From DATHSY01 sp046729855 (GTDB taxonomy: Bacteria > Actinomycetota > UBA4738 > HRBIN12), in contig JBKPHM010000018.1 of the NCBI GenBank assembly GCA_046729855.1, forward strand, positions 1 through 31,867: a stretch of DNA of 31,867 nt, in the 5' to 3' direction. A program made the translations under genes and the position numbers. Positions 15,579 through 24,210 of the stretch are shown in pieces; position 1 is the stretch's first letter, and each line of letters begins with the position of its first letter. Below the pieces are notes generated by a model. It saw only the letters and a list, made by a program, of their open reading frames with translations, ran no database searches and had not been told where the DNA came from.

Positions 15579-16421
15579 ATGGCGTCGTTCGGATCCCGTT
15601 CGGCCGCGCTCGGCCGCACCCTCCGTCTCCCTAGCCGTGTCCTTGGCCTTGTGCTCATGTTCGTGTTCGTGGCGCTCGCCACGGCGCCCCCCGCTGGCGC
15701 GGGCGGCGCCACGTTCGCGTTCGACCGAGCCTGGTACGCGCCGGGCGACATGGCGACGGGTCGGGTGGCGTTCGAGTTGGTCAACGGGCTCGGCACGGTC
15801 GCGGACGGTCCGTACGCGGCCTACCTTCTTGCGAGGCCCGGGACGTCGCTGCGGCCCGGCCGGATTCCGCATTCCGCGATCCGGCTCGACACCGTGTCGG
15901 TGGCGCGGTCGCGCGCATCATCGACGCAGAGCATCGCGAGGATCCGGTTCCTCGTGCCCGACATCGCGAGCGGGAGCTACGTGATCGAGATCTGCAACGC
16001 CGGGTGCGAGACCTCGCTGGGCGACATCACGTTCGGACGGATCGAGATCTTCCATACGCGGTACGAGGCCGCGCTTGCGTACCGGCTCGAACGCGCCTCG
16101 CAGCGCGTGGATGCCGTCCGCTCGGAGCTCCGACGCACGGCCGAACGGGCCGAGGCGCTCGAGGCTCGCGCCCAGCGGGCGGTCGTCGCGCTTCGAGCGA
16201 CCGCACGGAAGCTCGCGGCGAGCGACGCGCGCGCGGAGGCCCTCGAGCGGCGCCTGGCCGCCGTGACCCGGCCCGAGCGACCCTCCGAGGCGGCGTTCGA
16301 CACCGCGTGGCCGGTCGTCGCCACGCTTGGCGCCGTCGTCGCGGCGCTCGCCGTCCTTGCGTCCCGGCGACGCGACGGCGTGATTTCCGGACGGGGCTGG
16401 GTACCAAGCATGTTCCGGTGA
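15579..16421 (+). CDS. Secreted/membrane-anchored coiled-coil protein of unknown function
   Basis: A 280-residue protein. A signal peptide at about 1-42 ends in APPAGAGG. A beta-rich extracellular domain follows (45-160, with AWYAPGDMATGRV and two Cys at 139 and 143). A long Ala/Arg/Glu coiled coil spans about 160-228, and a C-terminal membrane span at 244-262 has a short basic tail. ATG 15579 is preceded by GGGAGGGGG, a strong ribosome site. Its stop overlaps the first possible start of the downstream PBP gene (GTGA at 16418-16421), so the two are probably one operon and it may assist cell-wall synthesis. No named family was recognised. Confidence 0.8.
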   Translation: MASFGSRSAALGRTLRLPSRVLGLVLMFVFVALATAPPAGAGGATFAFDRAWYAPGDMATGRVAFELVNGLGTVADGPYAAYLLARPGTSLRPGRIPHSAIRLDTVSVARSRASSTQSIARIRFLVPDIASGSYVIEICNAGCETSLGDITFGRIEIFHTRYEAALAYRLERASQRVDAVRSELRRTAERAEALEARAQRAVVALRATARKLAASDARAEALERRLAAVTRPERPSEAAFDTAWPVVATLGAVVAALAVLASRRRDGVISGRGWVPSMFR

Positions 16422-16441
16422 CCCTCGGGGGGGATGCGCGC

Positions 16442-18676
16442 GTGGCCCAGGATCCGTGGACGCCGGTCGAACGCGACGACGACGCGTCCACACGTCTTGC
16501 GCTCGCCCCGCGTCCGGACGACGGGGACGCCCGGCAGGAGGTCTGGGAGCGGCCCGATGACGTGTCGTTCCGCTTGCCTGCGGACGTTCGCGACCTATCG
16601 AGCGCGCCGGCGATTCTCCTCGTCGTCCTGCTCGCCGGGCTGCTCGTGGCCGTCGGCCTCTCGCCGATCGTGATGACGATGTCCGCGGGCGTGGACGCCG
16701 TCGAACGCCGGTTCTTCGAGAAGATCGACCGACCGTTCCACATCCCCGCCCTCGAGGAGCGCTCGACGATCGTGGCCGCGGACGGCTCGGTGCTGCAGCG
16801 GGTGCATCTGGAGTACAACCGCAAGGTCGTCCCGCTCGGCAAGGTCAGCCAGGTCACGCGCGAGGCCGTGCTCGCGATCGAGGACGCCCGGTTCTACGAG
16901 CACGGCGGGATCGACCCCGCGGCGATCGTCCGGGCGGCGATGGTCAACGTGGGCTCGGGGCAGATCCTGCAGGGCGGCTCAACGATCGCGCAGCAGCTCG
17001 TGAAGGGTGTGACCGGAAACGACGAGCGGACGTTCACGCGAAAGATCCGCGAGGCGGTGGACGCGATCCGGCTCGAGAACACATACCCGAAGCGCGAGAT
17101 CCTGGAGATGTACCTGAATCAGGTGTACCTGGGGAACGGCGCGTACGGAATCGCGGCGGCATCGGAGTTCTACTTCGGCAAGGAACCGGCGGACATTCAG
17201 CTCCCGCAGGCCGCGCTCTTGGCCGGGATGATCCAGTCGCCCGAGGAGTTCGACCCGCTCGAGCACGGGCGCCGAGCGACCAGACGGCGCAACCACGTCC
17301 TGGAGGAGATGTACGACCTCGGCTGGATCGGCCCGAACGCCCTCGGCCGGGCGGTGAGCGCCCCGCTCGGGCTGTCGGGCGCGATGCGCGAGAGCTCGGC
17401 AGCCCGGCCGGATTCGTACTGGACGCAGTACGTGATCCACGAGTTCCTGTCGAACCGTGCCTTTGGCAAGACGCGGAAGAAGCGCGCGAGGCTGCTGTTC
17501 CAGGGCGGCGTTCGTGTCTACACGACGCTCGACCCGGGCCTCCAGCGCCGCGCGGAGCTGGTGCTCGATCGGCGGATGAGCGGCCTGGGCATGCCGCAGT
17601 CCGCGCTGGTCGCGATCGAACCGGGCACGGGCGAGATCCGGACCATGGCGATCGGCAACGCGCCGTACGGTGAGCGTCACCAGTACAACCTGGCGGTCAA
17701 CCCCGGGGGCGGTCGCACGGCCGGCAGTGCCTTCAAGGCGTTCACGCTGGTCGCCGCGCTCGAGGCCGGGATCTCCCCGAACAAGGTCTACGACGGCGGC
17801 TCGCCCAAGACGATCAAGGGCTGCGGCGGGGGAGAGGACTGGAAGCTTCAAAACGCGGAGCCGGGCGGCGGCCGCTTCCCGCTGTGGAACGCGACCGCGC
17901 ACTCGGTGAACACCGTGTTCGCGCAGGTGATAGACGAGGTCGGGCCGCAGCGCGTCGCCAACGTCGCGAGGCGGATGGGCATCACGAACGAGATGGTGCC
18001 GGTGTGCCCACTGACGCTCGGGACCTCGCCTGTGTCGCCGCTGCAGATGACCGCGGGGTACGCGACGCTCGCCAACGGCGGCGTGCGCTGCAAGCCGACC
18101 GCGATCACGAAGGTGGTCGACACGGACGGAAAGACGCTGTTCCGGGCGAAGCCTCGGTGCCGACGCGTCATCGCGCCGTGGATCGCCGACGAGGCGACCG
18201 CGATCCTTCAGCGCGTGATCACGTCGGGGACCGGAACGGCCGCGAACATCGGAAGGCCGGCCGCGGGCAAGACCGGCACGGGACAGGAGTACCAGGACGC
18301 GTGGTTCATGGGCTACACGCCGCAGCTGGCGACCGGTGTCTGGGTCGGCTACGCGCGGGCGGAGATCCCGATGAATTCGATCCCCGGGTACGGCAGAGGC
18401 TACGGCGGCGTGCTCGCGGCCCCGATCTGGCGCGACTTCATGCTCTTCGCGATGAGCGGGCAGCCGATCCTCGGGTTCGCGGCGGCACCGATCCCGCTGC
18501 GTTACTCGTCCTCCCCCCCGCCGTCGGGCGGCTCCGATGCGGGCGCCGGCGACGATCATGGCGGCGGGAACGGCGTTGGCGGTAGCGGCGGCGGTGATGG
18601 TAATGGCGGTGGTGATGGTAATGGCGGTGGTGGTGGGCGCGGTCCCGACGGCGACGGTCCGCCGGGCCACGACTGA
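16442..18676 (+). CDS. Class A penicillin-binding protein (transglycosylase + transpeptidase)
   Basis: A bifunctional peptidoglycan synthase of 744 residues. A cytoplasmic N-tail precedes one membrane span at about 55-75. The GT51 transglycosylase domain (about 105-280) has Glu147 in AIEDARFYEHGG, GGSTIAQQL, and REILEMYLNQVYLGNGAYG. The transpeptidase domain (about 355-680) has SxxK at Ser429 (GSAFKAF), SVN at 488-490 and KTG at 610-612. The tail (695-744) is Gly/Asp-rich low complexity. GTG 16442 lies 8 nt after a run of seven G; GTG 16418, overlapping the upstream stop, is an alternative. All catalytic motifs are complete. A second class A PBP of identical length lies at 24211. Confidence 0.95.
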   Translation: MAQDPWTPVERDDDASTRLALAPRPDDGDARQEVWERPDDVSFRLPADVRDLSSAPAILLVVLLAGLLVAVGLSPIVMTMSAGVDAVERRFFEKIDRPFHIPALEERSTIVAADGSVLQRVHLEYNRKVVPLGKVSQVTREAVLAIEDARFYEHGGIDPAAIVRAAMVNVGSGQILQGGSTIAQQLVKGVTGNDERTFTRKIREAVDAIRLENTYPKREILEMYLNQVYLGNGAYGIAAASEFYFGKEPADIQLPQAALLAGMIQSPEEFDPLEHGRRATRRRNHVLEEMYDLGWIGPNALGRAVSAPLGLSGAMRESSAARPDSYWTQYVIHEFLSNRAFGKTRKKRARLLFQGGVRVYTTLDPGLQRRAELVLDRRMSGLGMPQSALVAIEPGTGEIRTMAIGNAPYGERHQYNLAVNPGGGRTAGSAFKAFTLVAALEAGISPNKVYDGGSPKTIKGCGGGEDWKLQNAEPGGGRFPLWNATAHSVNTVFAQVIDEVGPQRVANVARRMGITNEMVPVCPLTLGTSPVSPLQMTAGYATLANGGVRCKPTAITKVVDTDGKTLFRAKPRCRRVIAPWIADEATAILQRVITSGTGTAANIGRPAAGKTGTGQEYQDAWFMGYTPQLATGVWVGYARAEIPMNSIPGYGRGYGGVLAAPIWRDFMLFAMSGQPILGFAAAPIPLRYSSSPPPSGGSDAGAGDDHGGGNGVGGSGGGDGNGGGDGNGGGGGRGPDGDGPPGHD
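18590..18625 (+). repeat. 18-bp tandem repeat inside the PBP tail
   Basis: Two adjacent 18-bp units (GGYGGTGATGGTAATGGC) encode Gly-Gly-Asp-Gly-Asn-Gly twice. They are part of the Gly-rich tail at the 3' end of the PBP gene. The repeat could change length by slippage without a frameshift. Confidence 0.6.
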
Positions 18677-18843
18677 CGCCTCCGCCGAGCCGCGCGCAGA
18701 ATCGGTCGCCCTGGGGATGGCGCCTCGCCGAGCCGTTCGGCTAGCGTTCCGGACGTAACTCGGGCGCCGTCGTAGGAACGGCCGCCGACCTCTCCCTCAC
18801 GCAGCTTCCCCTTGCGTCGCCTTCCCCACGGACGACGAAAGGC

Positions 18844-19916
18844 ATGGGCGTGGAGGACGTCGCGAAGGTGGTCCTGGCGATCGAGGAGCACGAGGTCGCC
18901 GAGGAGGTCATGCACTTCCTCGACCGGACCGGGCGCGTGCGGGTCGTCGCCACGGCCGCCGACGACCGACAGCTCGCCGAGGCTGTGCGGCAGCTCGAGC
19001 CGGATGGCGTCGTGGCCTCCCCGACGCTGCTGCGCGGTCCGGCCGCGATCCGCGCCGGTGCACTGCTCGCCGTCGACACCCGCGAATCGATCGGCGGTCT
19101 GCGGACCGCCGTCGGCGCTGGTGCGCGCGGGTTCTTCGTGTGGCCGACCGAGCGCGACGAGCTGGCGTCGGCGTCGGCGCGTCTGCGCGCGGTGGTGGTC
19201 GACCGCACCACGAGCGGCCGGGTGATCGCCGTTCACGCGGCGCGCGGCGGTGCCGGCGTGACGTTCGTGGCGTCGCACGTTGCCGCGGCGCTCGCGCGGC
19301 GCGGGCGCGACACCGTCCTCGTCGATCTCGATCCGCCGTTCGGTGGGGTCGCGTCCGCGATCGGCGCGCCGATGACCGAGGTTCCCGCGATGCCCGACCT
19401 GGCCTCGGTGGCGCGGGACGTGGCGCCGACCGAGCTCGTCCGTGGCCTCTGGCGCCACGGGTCGGGGCTCGCGGTCGTGCCGGCGACCCGTGAGGGTGCG
19501 CCGCACCTCGTGCCGGACGCGGACGACGTCGTCGCGGCGATCGACGGTCTGTCGGCGGCGACCGATGCGGTGGTCGCCGACGTCGGACGAGGCCTCGGCC
19601 GGGCTCAGGACGCCGTCCTTCAGGCGGCGAACGTCGTCCTGATGGTCCTCACGCTGGACGTGGCGTCGTTCCGCGCGACGAAGCAGGCGATAGACGCGGT
19701 GGGCGTGGAGGACCGGTGCGTGTTCGTGGTGAACCGCGCCCGACGGACGGACGTATCGCCGGCCGACGTCGAGCGGGTTTTCGGTCGACGCCCGGCCGTC
19801 GTCATCCCGTTCGACCACGCGATCCCGGTCGCGCAGGACCGTGGACGGGTGCTGGCCCGGCGTGGGCGCGCAGGTCGGGCGATCGAGCGGCTAACGAACC
19901 AGGTCGCGGGCGACGG

Positions 19917-19920
<4 letters not shown>
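18844..19920 (+). CDS. CpaE/TadZ/Ssd-like pilus-assembly ATPase-fold protein
   Basis: A 358-residue first gene of the Tad pilus operon. The N-terminal part (1-120) resembles an atypical receiver-like domain. The C-terminal part (125-350) has the ParA/MinD fold: HAARGGAGVTFVASHVAAAL stands at the P-loop and VLVDLDPPFGG at the second motif. The P-loop lacks the usual lysine; Val139 takes its place in GGAGVT, as happens in TadZ/CpaE proteins, so ATP hydrolysis is doubtful. It probably positions the Tad machine at a cell site. ATG 18844 is close behind AAAGG; GTG 18850 has better spacing. The stop overlaps the start of the next gene by 4 nt (ATGA). Confidence 0.85.
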
Positions 19921-21199
<1,279 letters not shown>

Positions 21200-21203
<4 letters not shown>

Positions 21204-22030
21204 GCGTGGGCGACGCAACCGTGGCGGCGGCCCTCGCCGTGGCGGCCGGCACCTGCGCCACGGTCGCGATGCGGGCCGGCGAGCGAGACCGAATCCGCCG
21301 GCGTTTAGGTCGGCAGGCCCCGGACCGCGACCGCGCGGCGCGCGATCATCGGCGTTGGCTTGCGATCGGACGGATGCTGGGGGCGGCGGCCGCCGGATGG
21401 TGGCTCGCCCACGCGGTTGGGGTCCTCGTCGGGGTCGCCGCCGCCCTCGTGGCGCCGCGCTTCCTCGCCCGGCGCAGGGATGCACGTCGAACGGAGGCCA
21501 TCGACGAGGGGATGGCCGACGCGGTCTCCTCGATCTCGGCGGGGCTTCGCGCGGGGATGTCGGTGCTGACGTCGATCGACCGCGCCGCGTCAGACGTCGA
21601 CGAACCGCTCGCCGGCTGCCTGCGCGAAATCGTCGCGCGGACCAGCCTCGGCGTGCCGCTCGACGACTCGCTGGCCCGGTTCTCGTCCGACGTCGGCACA
21701 CCGGGCGCGCGGCTCGTCGCGACGACGCTCGCGCTTCACCACCGCGACGGCGGGGACGGCCCGGCCGTCCTCGACCGGCTCGCGGTCACGCTCCGTGCGC
21801 GTGCCGACAGCGAGCGCGAGGTCCGTTCGCTCACCGCGCAGGCACGGCTGTCCGGGACGATCCTCGGGGTGCTCCCGGTCGCGTTCTTCCTGTTCTTGAT
21901 GGCGACGTCGCGGGACGACCTGACCGCCGCGTACCGGTCGCCGGCGGGCGCGACGGCGATCGCGACCGGCTTCGCCATGCAGGGTCTCGCGTTCATGTGG
22001 ATCCGGCGATTGCTCCGGGTCGAGCCATGA
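21200..22030 (+). CDS. TadB-like inner-membrane platform protein (T2SSF)
   Basis: A 276-residue membrane protein. Hydrophobic segments lie near the N-terminus (3-25, 55-90). A cytoplasmic T2SSF helical domain follows at about 95-210 (EAIDEGMADAVSSISAGLRAGMS and the later TSLGVPLDDSLARFS). Two C-terminal spans lie at about 215-235 and 250-272. These are the hallmarks of TadB, half of the platform the motor ATPase pushes on. The GTG at 21200 overlaps the upstream stop (GTGA); GTG 21206 is a second option. It is translationally linked to both neighbours, as its stop overlaps the tadC-like start by 4 nt. Confidence 0.88.
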
Positions 22031-22683
22031 TCGACGGTGTCCTCGCGTCTCTCGGTGCGGCGACGTCGGCGTGTTGCCTCGTCATCGCGCTCGCATGTCA
22101 CACGGATGCCGCCCTGGTCGCGCGGTTGCCGGCGACGGCTTTCCCGGCGCGCCGGTCGCTCCTGCGACCGATCGCCACCGTAGTGGCGTTGAGGGCGCCT
22201 GCGCTCGTCGAGGCATATCGTGGCAGGCGACGGCTCCGGCGCGCCGACGCGGAGATCCCGCTGCTCCTCGACGCCCTGTCGTCGGCCGCGGTGGCCGGTC
22301 TGCCTCCACAGTCGGCGCTCAGGCGAGCGATCTCCGTCGTCGACGGGCCACTAGCGGACGAGATCCGCGCGGCCCTGCATGCGGTCGACCTGGGCGCCAG
22401 GTGGCACGACCGCCTGCAGCTCCTCGTCGAGCGTCTGCCGCTCCGCGATCTCAACCGCGCGATCGCAGTCATGACCCGCACAGATTCGGTCGGGGCCTCG
22501 TTCGCGGACGGGATGACGACCCTGGCGGTCCGCGCCCGCGAGGCTCGCCGCGCGCAGCTCGCGCAGCGAGCGCGGACGGCGCCGGTCAAGATGCTCTTCC
22601 CGCTGGTGTTCCTCGTGTTGCCCGCCTTCCTCCTTCTCACGGTCGTCCCGCTGCTGGTGGCGACCCTCGACCCGATCCGCTGA
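22027..22683 (+). CDS. TadC-like inner-membrane platform protein (T2SSF)
   Basis: A 218-residue membrane protein, shorter than proteobacterial TadC but normal for the actinobacterial version. It has one N-terminal span (about 5-25) and a T2SSF cytoplasmic domain with IPLLLDALSSAAVAGLPPQSAL and later TDSVGASFADGM. A strong C-terminal hydrophobic segment is at about 188-212 (KMLFPLVFLVLPAFLLL). The start ATG overlaps the stop of the tadB-like gene (ATGA). It pairs with that protein to form the pilus platform. Confidence 0.88.
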   Translation: MIDGVLASLGAATSACCLVIALACHTDAALVARLPATAFPARRSLLRPIATVVALRAPALVEAYRGRRRLRRADAEIPLLLDALSSAAVAGLPPQSALRRAISVVDGPLADEIRAALHAVDLGARWHDRLQLLVERLPLRDLNRAIAVMTRTDSVGASFADGMTTLAVRAREARRAQLAQRARTAPVKMLFPLVFLVLPAFLLLTVVPLLVATLDPIR

Positions 22684-22690
22684 GAGGAGG
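22682..22690 (+). promoter_or_regulatory. Strong Shine-Dalgarno for the Flp pilin
   Basis: GAGAGGAGG lies 6 nt before ATG 22697 and immediately follows the tadC-like stop. It decides for ATG 22697 over the in-frame TTG at 22691. It is by far the best ribosome site in this operon, fitting a structural protein needed in excess. Confidence 0.7.
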
Positions 22691-22696
22691 TTGACG

Positions 22697-22891
22697 ATGG
22701 TGTTGGCGTTCTACGTTCGTCTGCGGACGTTCCTCAGGACCGAACGAGGGCAGACGACGGCCGAGTACGCGCTCGTGATCCTGGCGGCGGCGGCCGTCGC
22801 CGTCGTGCTGATCGCGTGGGCGCGATCCTCCGGCAAGCTGCCGGCCTTCTTCGACTCGATCATCGATCAGGTCGCGGGAAGCGCCGAGTGA
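22697..22891 (+). CDS. Flp-type pilin (DUF4244-like)
   Basis: A 64-residue prepilin and the structural subunit of the Tad pilus. After a basic leader (FYVRLRTFLRTERG), the processing site is G followed by QTTAEYALV. The mature protein would start with Gln and carry Glu at +5 and Tyr at +6, the Flp signature. A hydrophobic helix follows (VILAAAAVAVVLIAW), then a short polar tail. No prepilin peptidase is encoded in the window, so processing depends on a gene elsewhere. It is the only gene of the operon not overlapped at its start. Its stop overlaps the start of the tadE-like gene (GTGA). Confidence 0.9.
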   Translation: MVLAFYVRLRTFLRTERGQTTAEYALVILAAAAVAVVLIAWARSSGKLPAFFDSIIDQVAGSAE

Positions 22892-23271
22892 CCCGGCGCG
22901 ACGAGGCCGGGACGGCCGTCGTCGAGTTCGCGCTCCTGCTGCCGATCCTGTTCGTCGTCGGCCTCGCTTTGGCGCAGGTCGCGATCCTCGGCCGCGACCA
23001 GCTGATGCTCGCCCACGCCGCGCGCGCTGGGGCGCGCGCGGCCGCCGTCGACCCGGACGACGTCGCGGTCCGTGCCGTCGCAGTGGAGGCGGCCGCCGGC
23101 CTCGACCCCGCGGAGGTGGAGGTGACGGTCGAGCGGGCGGGGACGCGCGGCGACCCCGTCGCGGTACGCGTGTCGTACACGGCGTCGACCCCCGCGCCGC
23201 TCGCCGGCTGGCTGCTGCCCGCGAGCATCGAGCTCATGGAGGTCGCGACGATGCGGCAGGAGTTCGCGTGA
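22888..23271 (+). CDS. TadE-like minor pseudopilin
   Basis: A 127-residue TadE-family protein. A short charged N-terminus is followed by G-TAVVEFALLLPILFVV, with Glu at +5 and Phe at +6 of the putative prepilin cleavage site and a single hydrophobic helix. The rest is an extracellular, mostly beta domain with the typical AARAGARAAAV after the helix. The GTG start overlaps the pilin stop by 4 nt. In Tad systems TadE is processed by the prepilin peptidase and is needed for pilus assembly. Confidence 0.9.
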   Translation: MTRRDEAGTAVVEFALLLPILFVVGLALAQVAILGRDQLMLAHAARAGARAAAVDPDDVAVRAVAVEAAAGLDPAEVEVTVERAGTRGDPVAVRVSYTASTPAPLAGWLLPASIELMEVATMRQEFA

Positions 23272-23633
23272 TGCGGGACCAGCGCGGTTCGGCCTCCATC
23301 GTGGTCGCGGCGCTGCTCGCCCTGGCCGTGGTCCTGTCGCTCGGCGCGGCGGATCTCGGTCGCATGCTCGTCCGGGGGGCGCGCGCGCAGACCGCTGCCG
23401 ATGCCGCCGCCCTGGCCGCGGCGCAGGAGCTTGCGGTGCCAGGGGGCAGGCGCCCCGAGGAGGTGGCGGCCGAGTACGCGACGGCGAACGGTGCGGCGCT
23501 CCGGTCGTGCGCGTGTCCGATCGGAGGCGTGGACGCGGTCGTCGAGGTCGCTATCGAGGTCGGCGACCTGTTGATCGCGGGGGACGGGCGCGTCGTCGCC
23601 TCCCGGGCCCGGGCGGTCGTCGACCTGCCGTGA
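23271..23633 (+). CDS. TadF/Rv3654c-like secretion-associated protein
   Basis: A 120-residue protein with one N-terminal hydrophobic helix after QRGSASIVVAALLALAVVL, then the ARAQTAADAAALAAAQ stretch typical of the TadE-like protein that ends actinobacterial Tad operons. At the position equivalent to Glu+5 of TadE there is Val, so it may not be processed as a pseudopilin. ATG 23271 is preceded by AGGAG at 8 nt; GTG 23268 directly before it would overlap the upstream stop. It is the last gene of the operon. Confidence 0.83.
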   Translation: MRDQRGSASIVVAALLALAVVLSLGAADLGRMLVRGARAQTAADAAALAAAQELAVPGGRRPEEVAAEYATANGAALRSCACPIGGVDAVVEVAIEVGDLLIAGDGRVVASRARAVVDLP

Positions 23634-23678
23634 GCCGGGTGCGGTCCGGGCGCCTGCCGGGCGGCCCGATCAGGGGCC

Positions 23679-23708
23679 GGTACACCTCCGTCGGGGGGCG
23701 GGTGTACC
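23679..23708. promoter_or_regulatory. Inverted repeat upstream of the DUF5318 gene (possible operator)
   Basis: GGTACACC at 23679-23686 and GGTGTACC at 23701-23708 are perfect 8-bp inverted repeats with a 14-bp spacer, centred about 26 bp before ATG 23720. Such spacing places equivalent half-site faces about two helical turns apart, as in a dimeric regulator site. No regulator for it is identified. Confidence 0.45.
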
Positions 23709-23719
23709 ATGCCCGGACC

Positions 23720-24112
23720 ATGCAGACGGCGCGGATGCCGCGGGGCAAGCGGGCTCTGCTCGCCACCGTCGACTACACCCTGGCAAAGCGCGCCCTGCTC
23801 CGAGAGGCGCGGGTCGGGCTTCGGTCGCGCGCCGACATCTGCGACGCTCATCCCGAGCTGCTCCGCGCGGCAAGGCACGTGGGCGAGCCGACCCGCCGGG
23901 ACTGCCCGGTCTGCCGGACGAACAAGCTCGTCTTGCTGGCGTACGTGTTCGGGGACGGGCTCCGCGAGGACAACGGCCGCGTTTGGCCGCTTGACAGGGG
24001 TCTCTCGATCGCCGCCGACCGGCCGGGCTCCTGGTGCTACGTGGTCGAGGTCTGCACGGACTGCCAGTGGAACCATCTGACCGAGGCGTTCGTCGCCCGC
24101 AACGTCGGCTGA
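23720..24112 (+). CDS. DUF5318-like protein with paired CxxC motifs
   Basis: A 130-residue soluble protein. It begins MQTARMPRGKRALL and contains VDYTLAKRALLREARVG. CPVC and, about 50 residues later, CTDC form a likely zinc ribbon, and the C-terminus is WNHLTEAFVARNVG. This matches what I know of the actinobacterial DUF5318 family, whose function is unknown. It is directly followed by a class A PBP gene; in Mycobacterium tuberculosis I recall the same pairing at Rv0049 and ponA1 (Rv0050). The open frame reaches back to 23507, but that part overlaps the Tad operon end and lacks similarity. An inverted repeat lies just upstream. Confidence 0.82.
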   Translation: MQTARMPRGKRALLATVDYTLAKRALLREARVGLRSRADICDAHPELLRAARHVGEPTRRDCPVCRTNKLVLLAYVFGDGLREDNGRVWPLDRGLSIAADRPGSWCYVVEVCTDCQWNHLTEAFVARNVG

Positions 24113-24210
24113 CGTTACCGAATCATCACGATCCCAGCGGAACCGCAGCCTCCGAAGCTTCGTCTCGTTGGGGGGTAGAGCGCAGAACCACTGGGTAGAA
24201 TCGGCGGGTC

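Noticed and set aside
18590..18640. CRISPR-like repeat in the PBP tail
   Set aside because: It is an in-frame Gly/Asp/Asn low-complexity repeat with no spacers. No CRISPR array was seen anywhere in the window.
16979..18670. 563-codon minus frame opposite the first PBP
   Set aside because: Antisense shadow; all PBP catalytic motifs lie on the plus strand.
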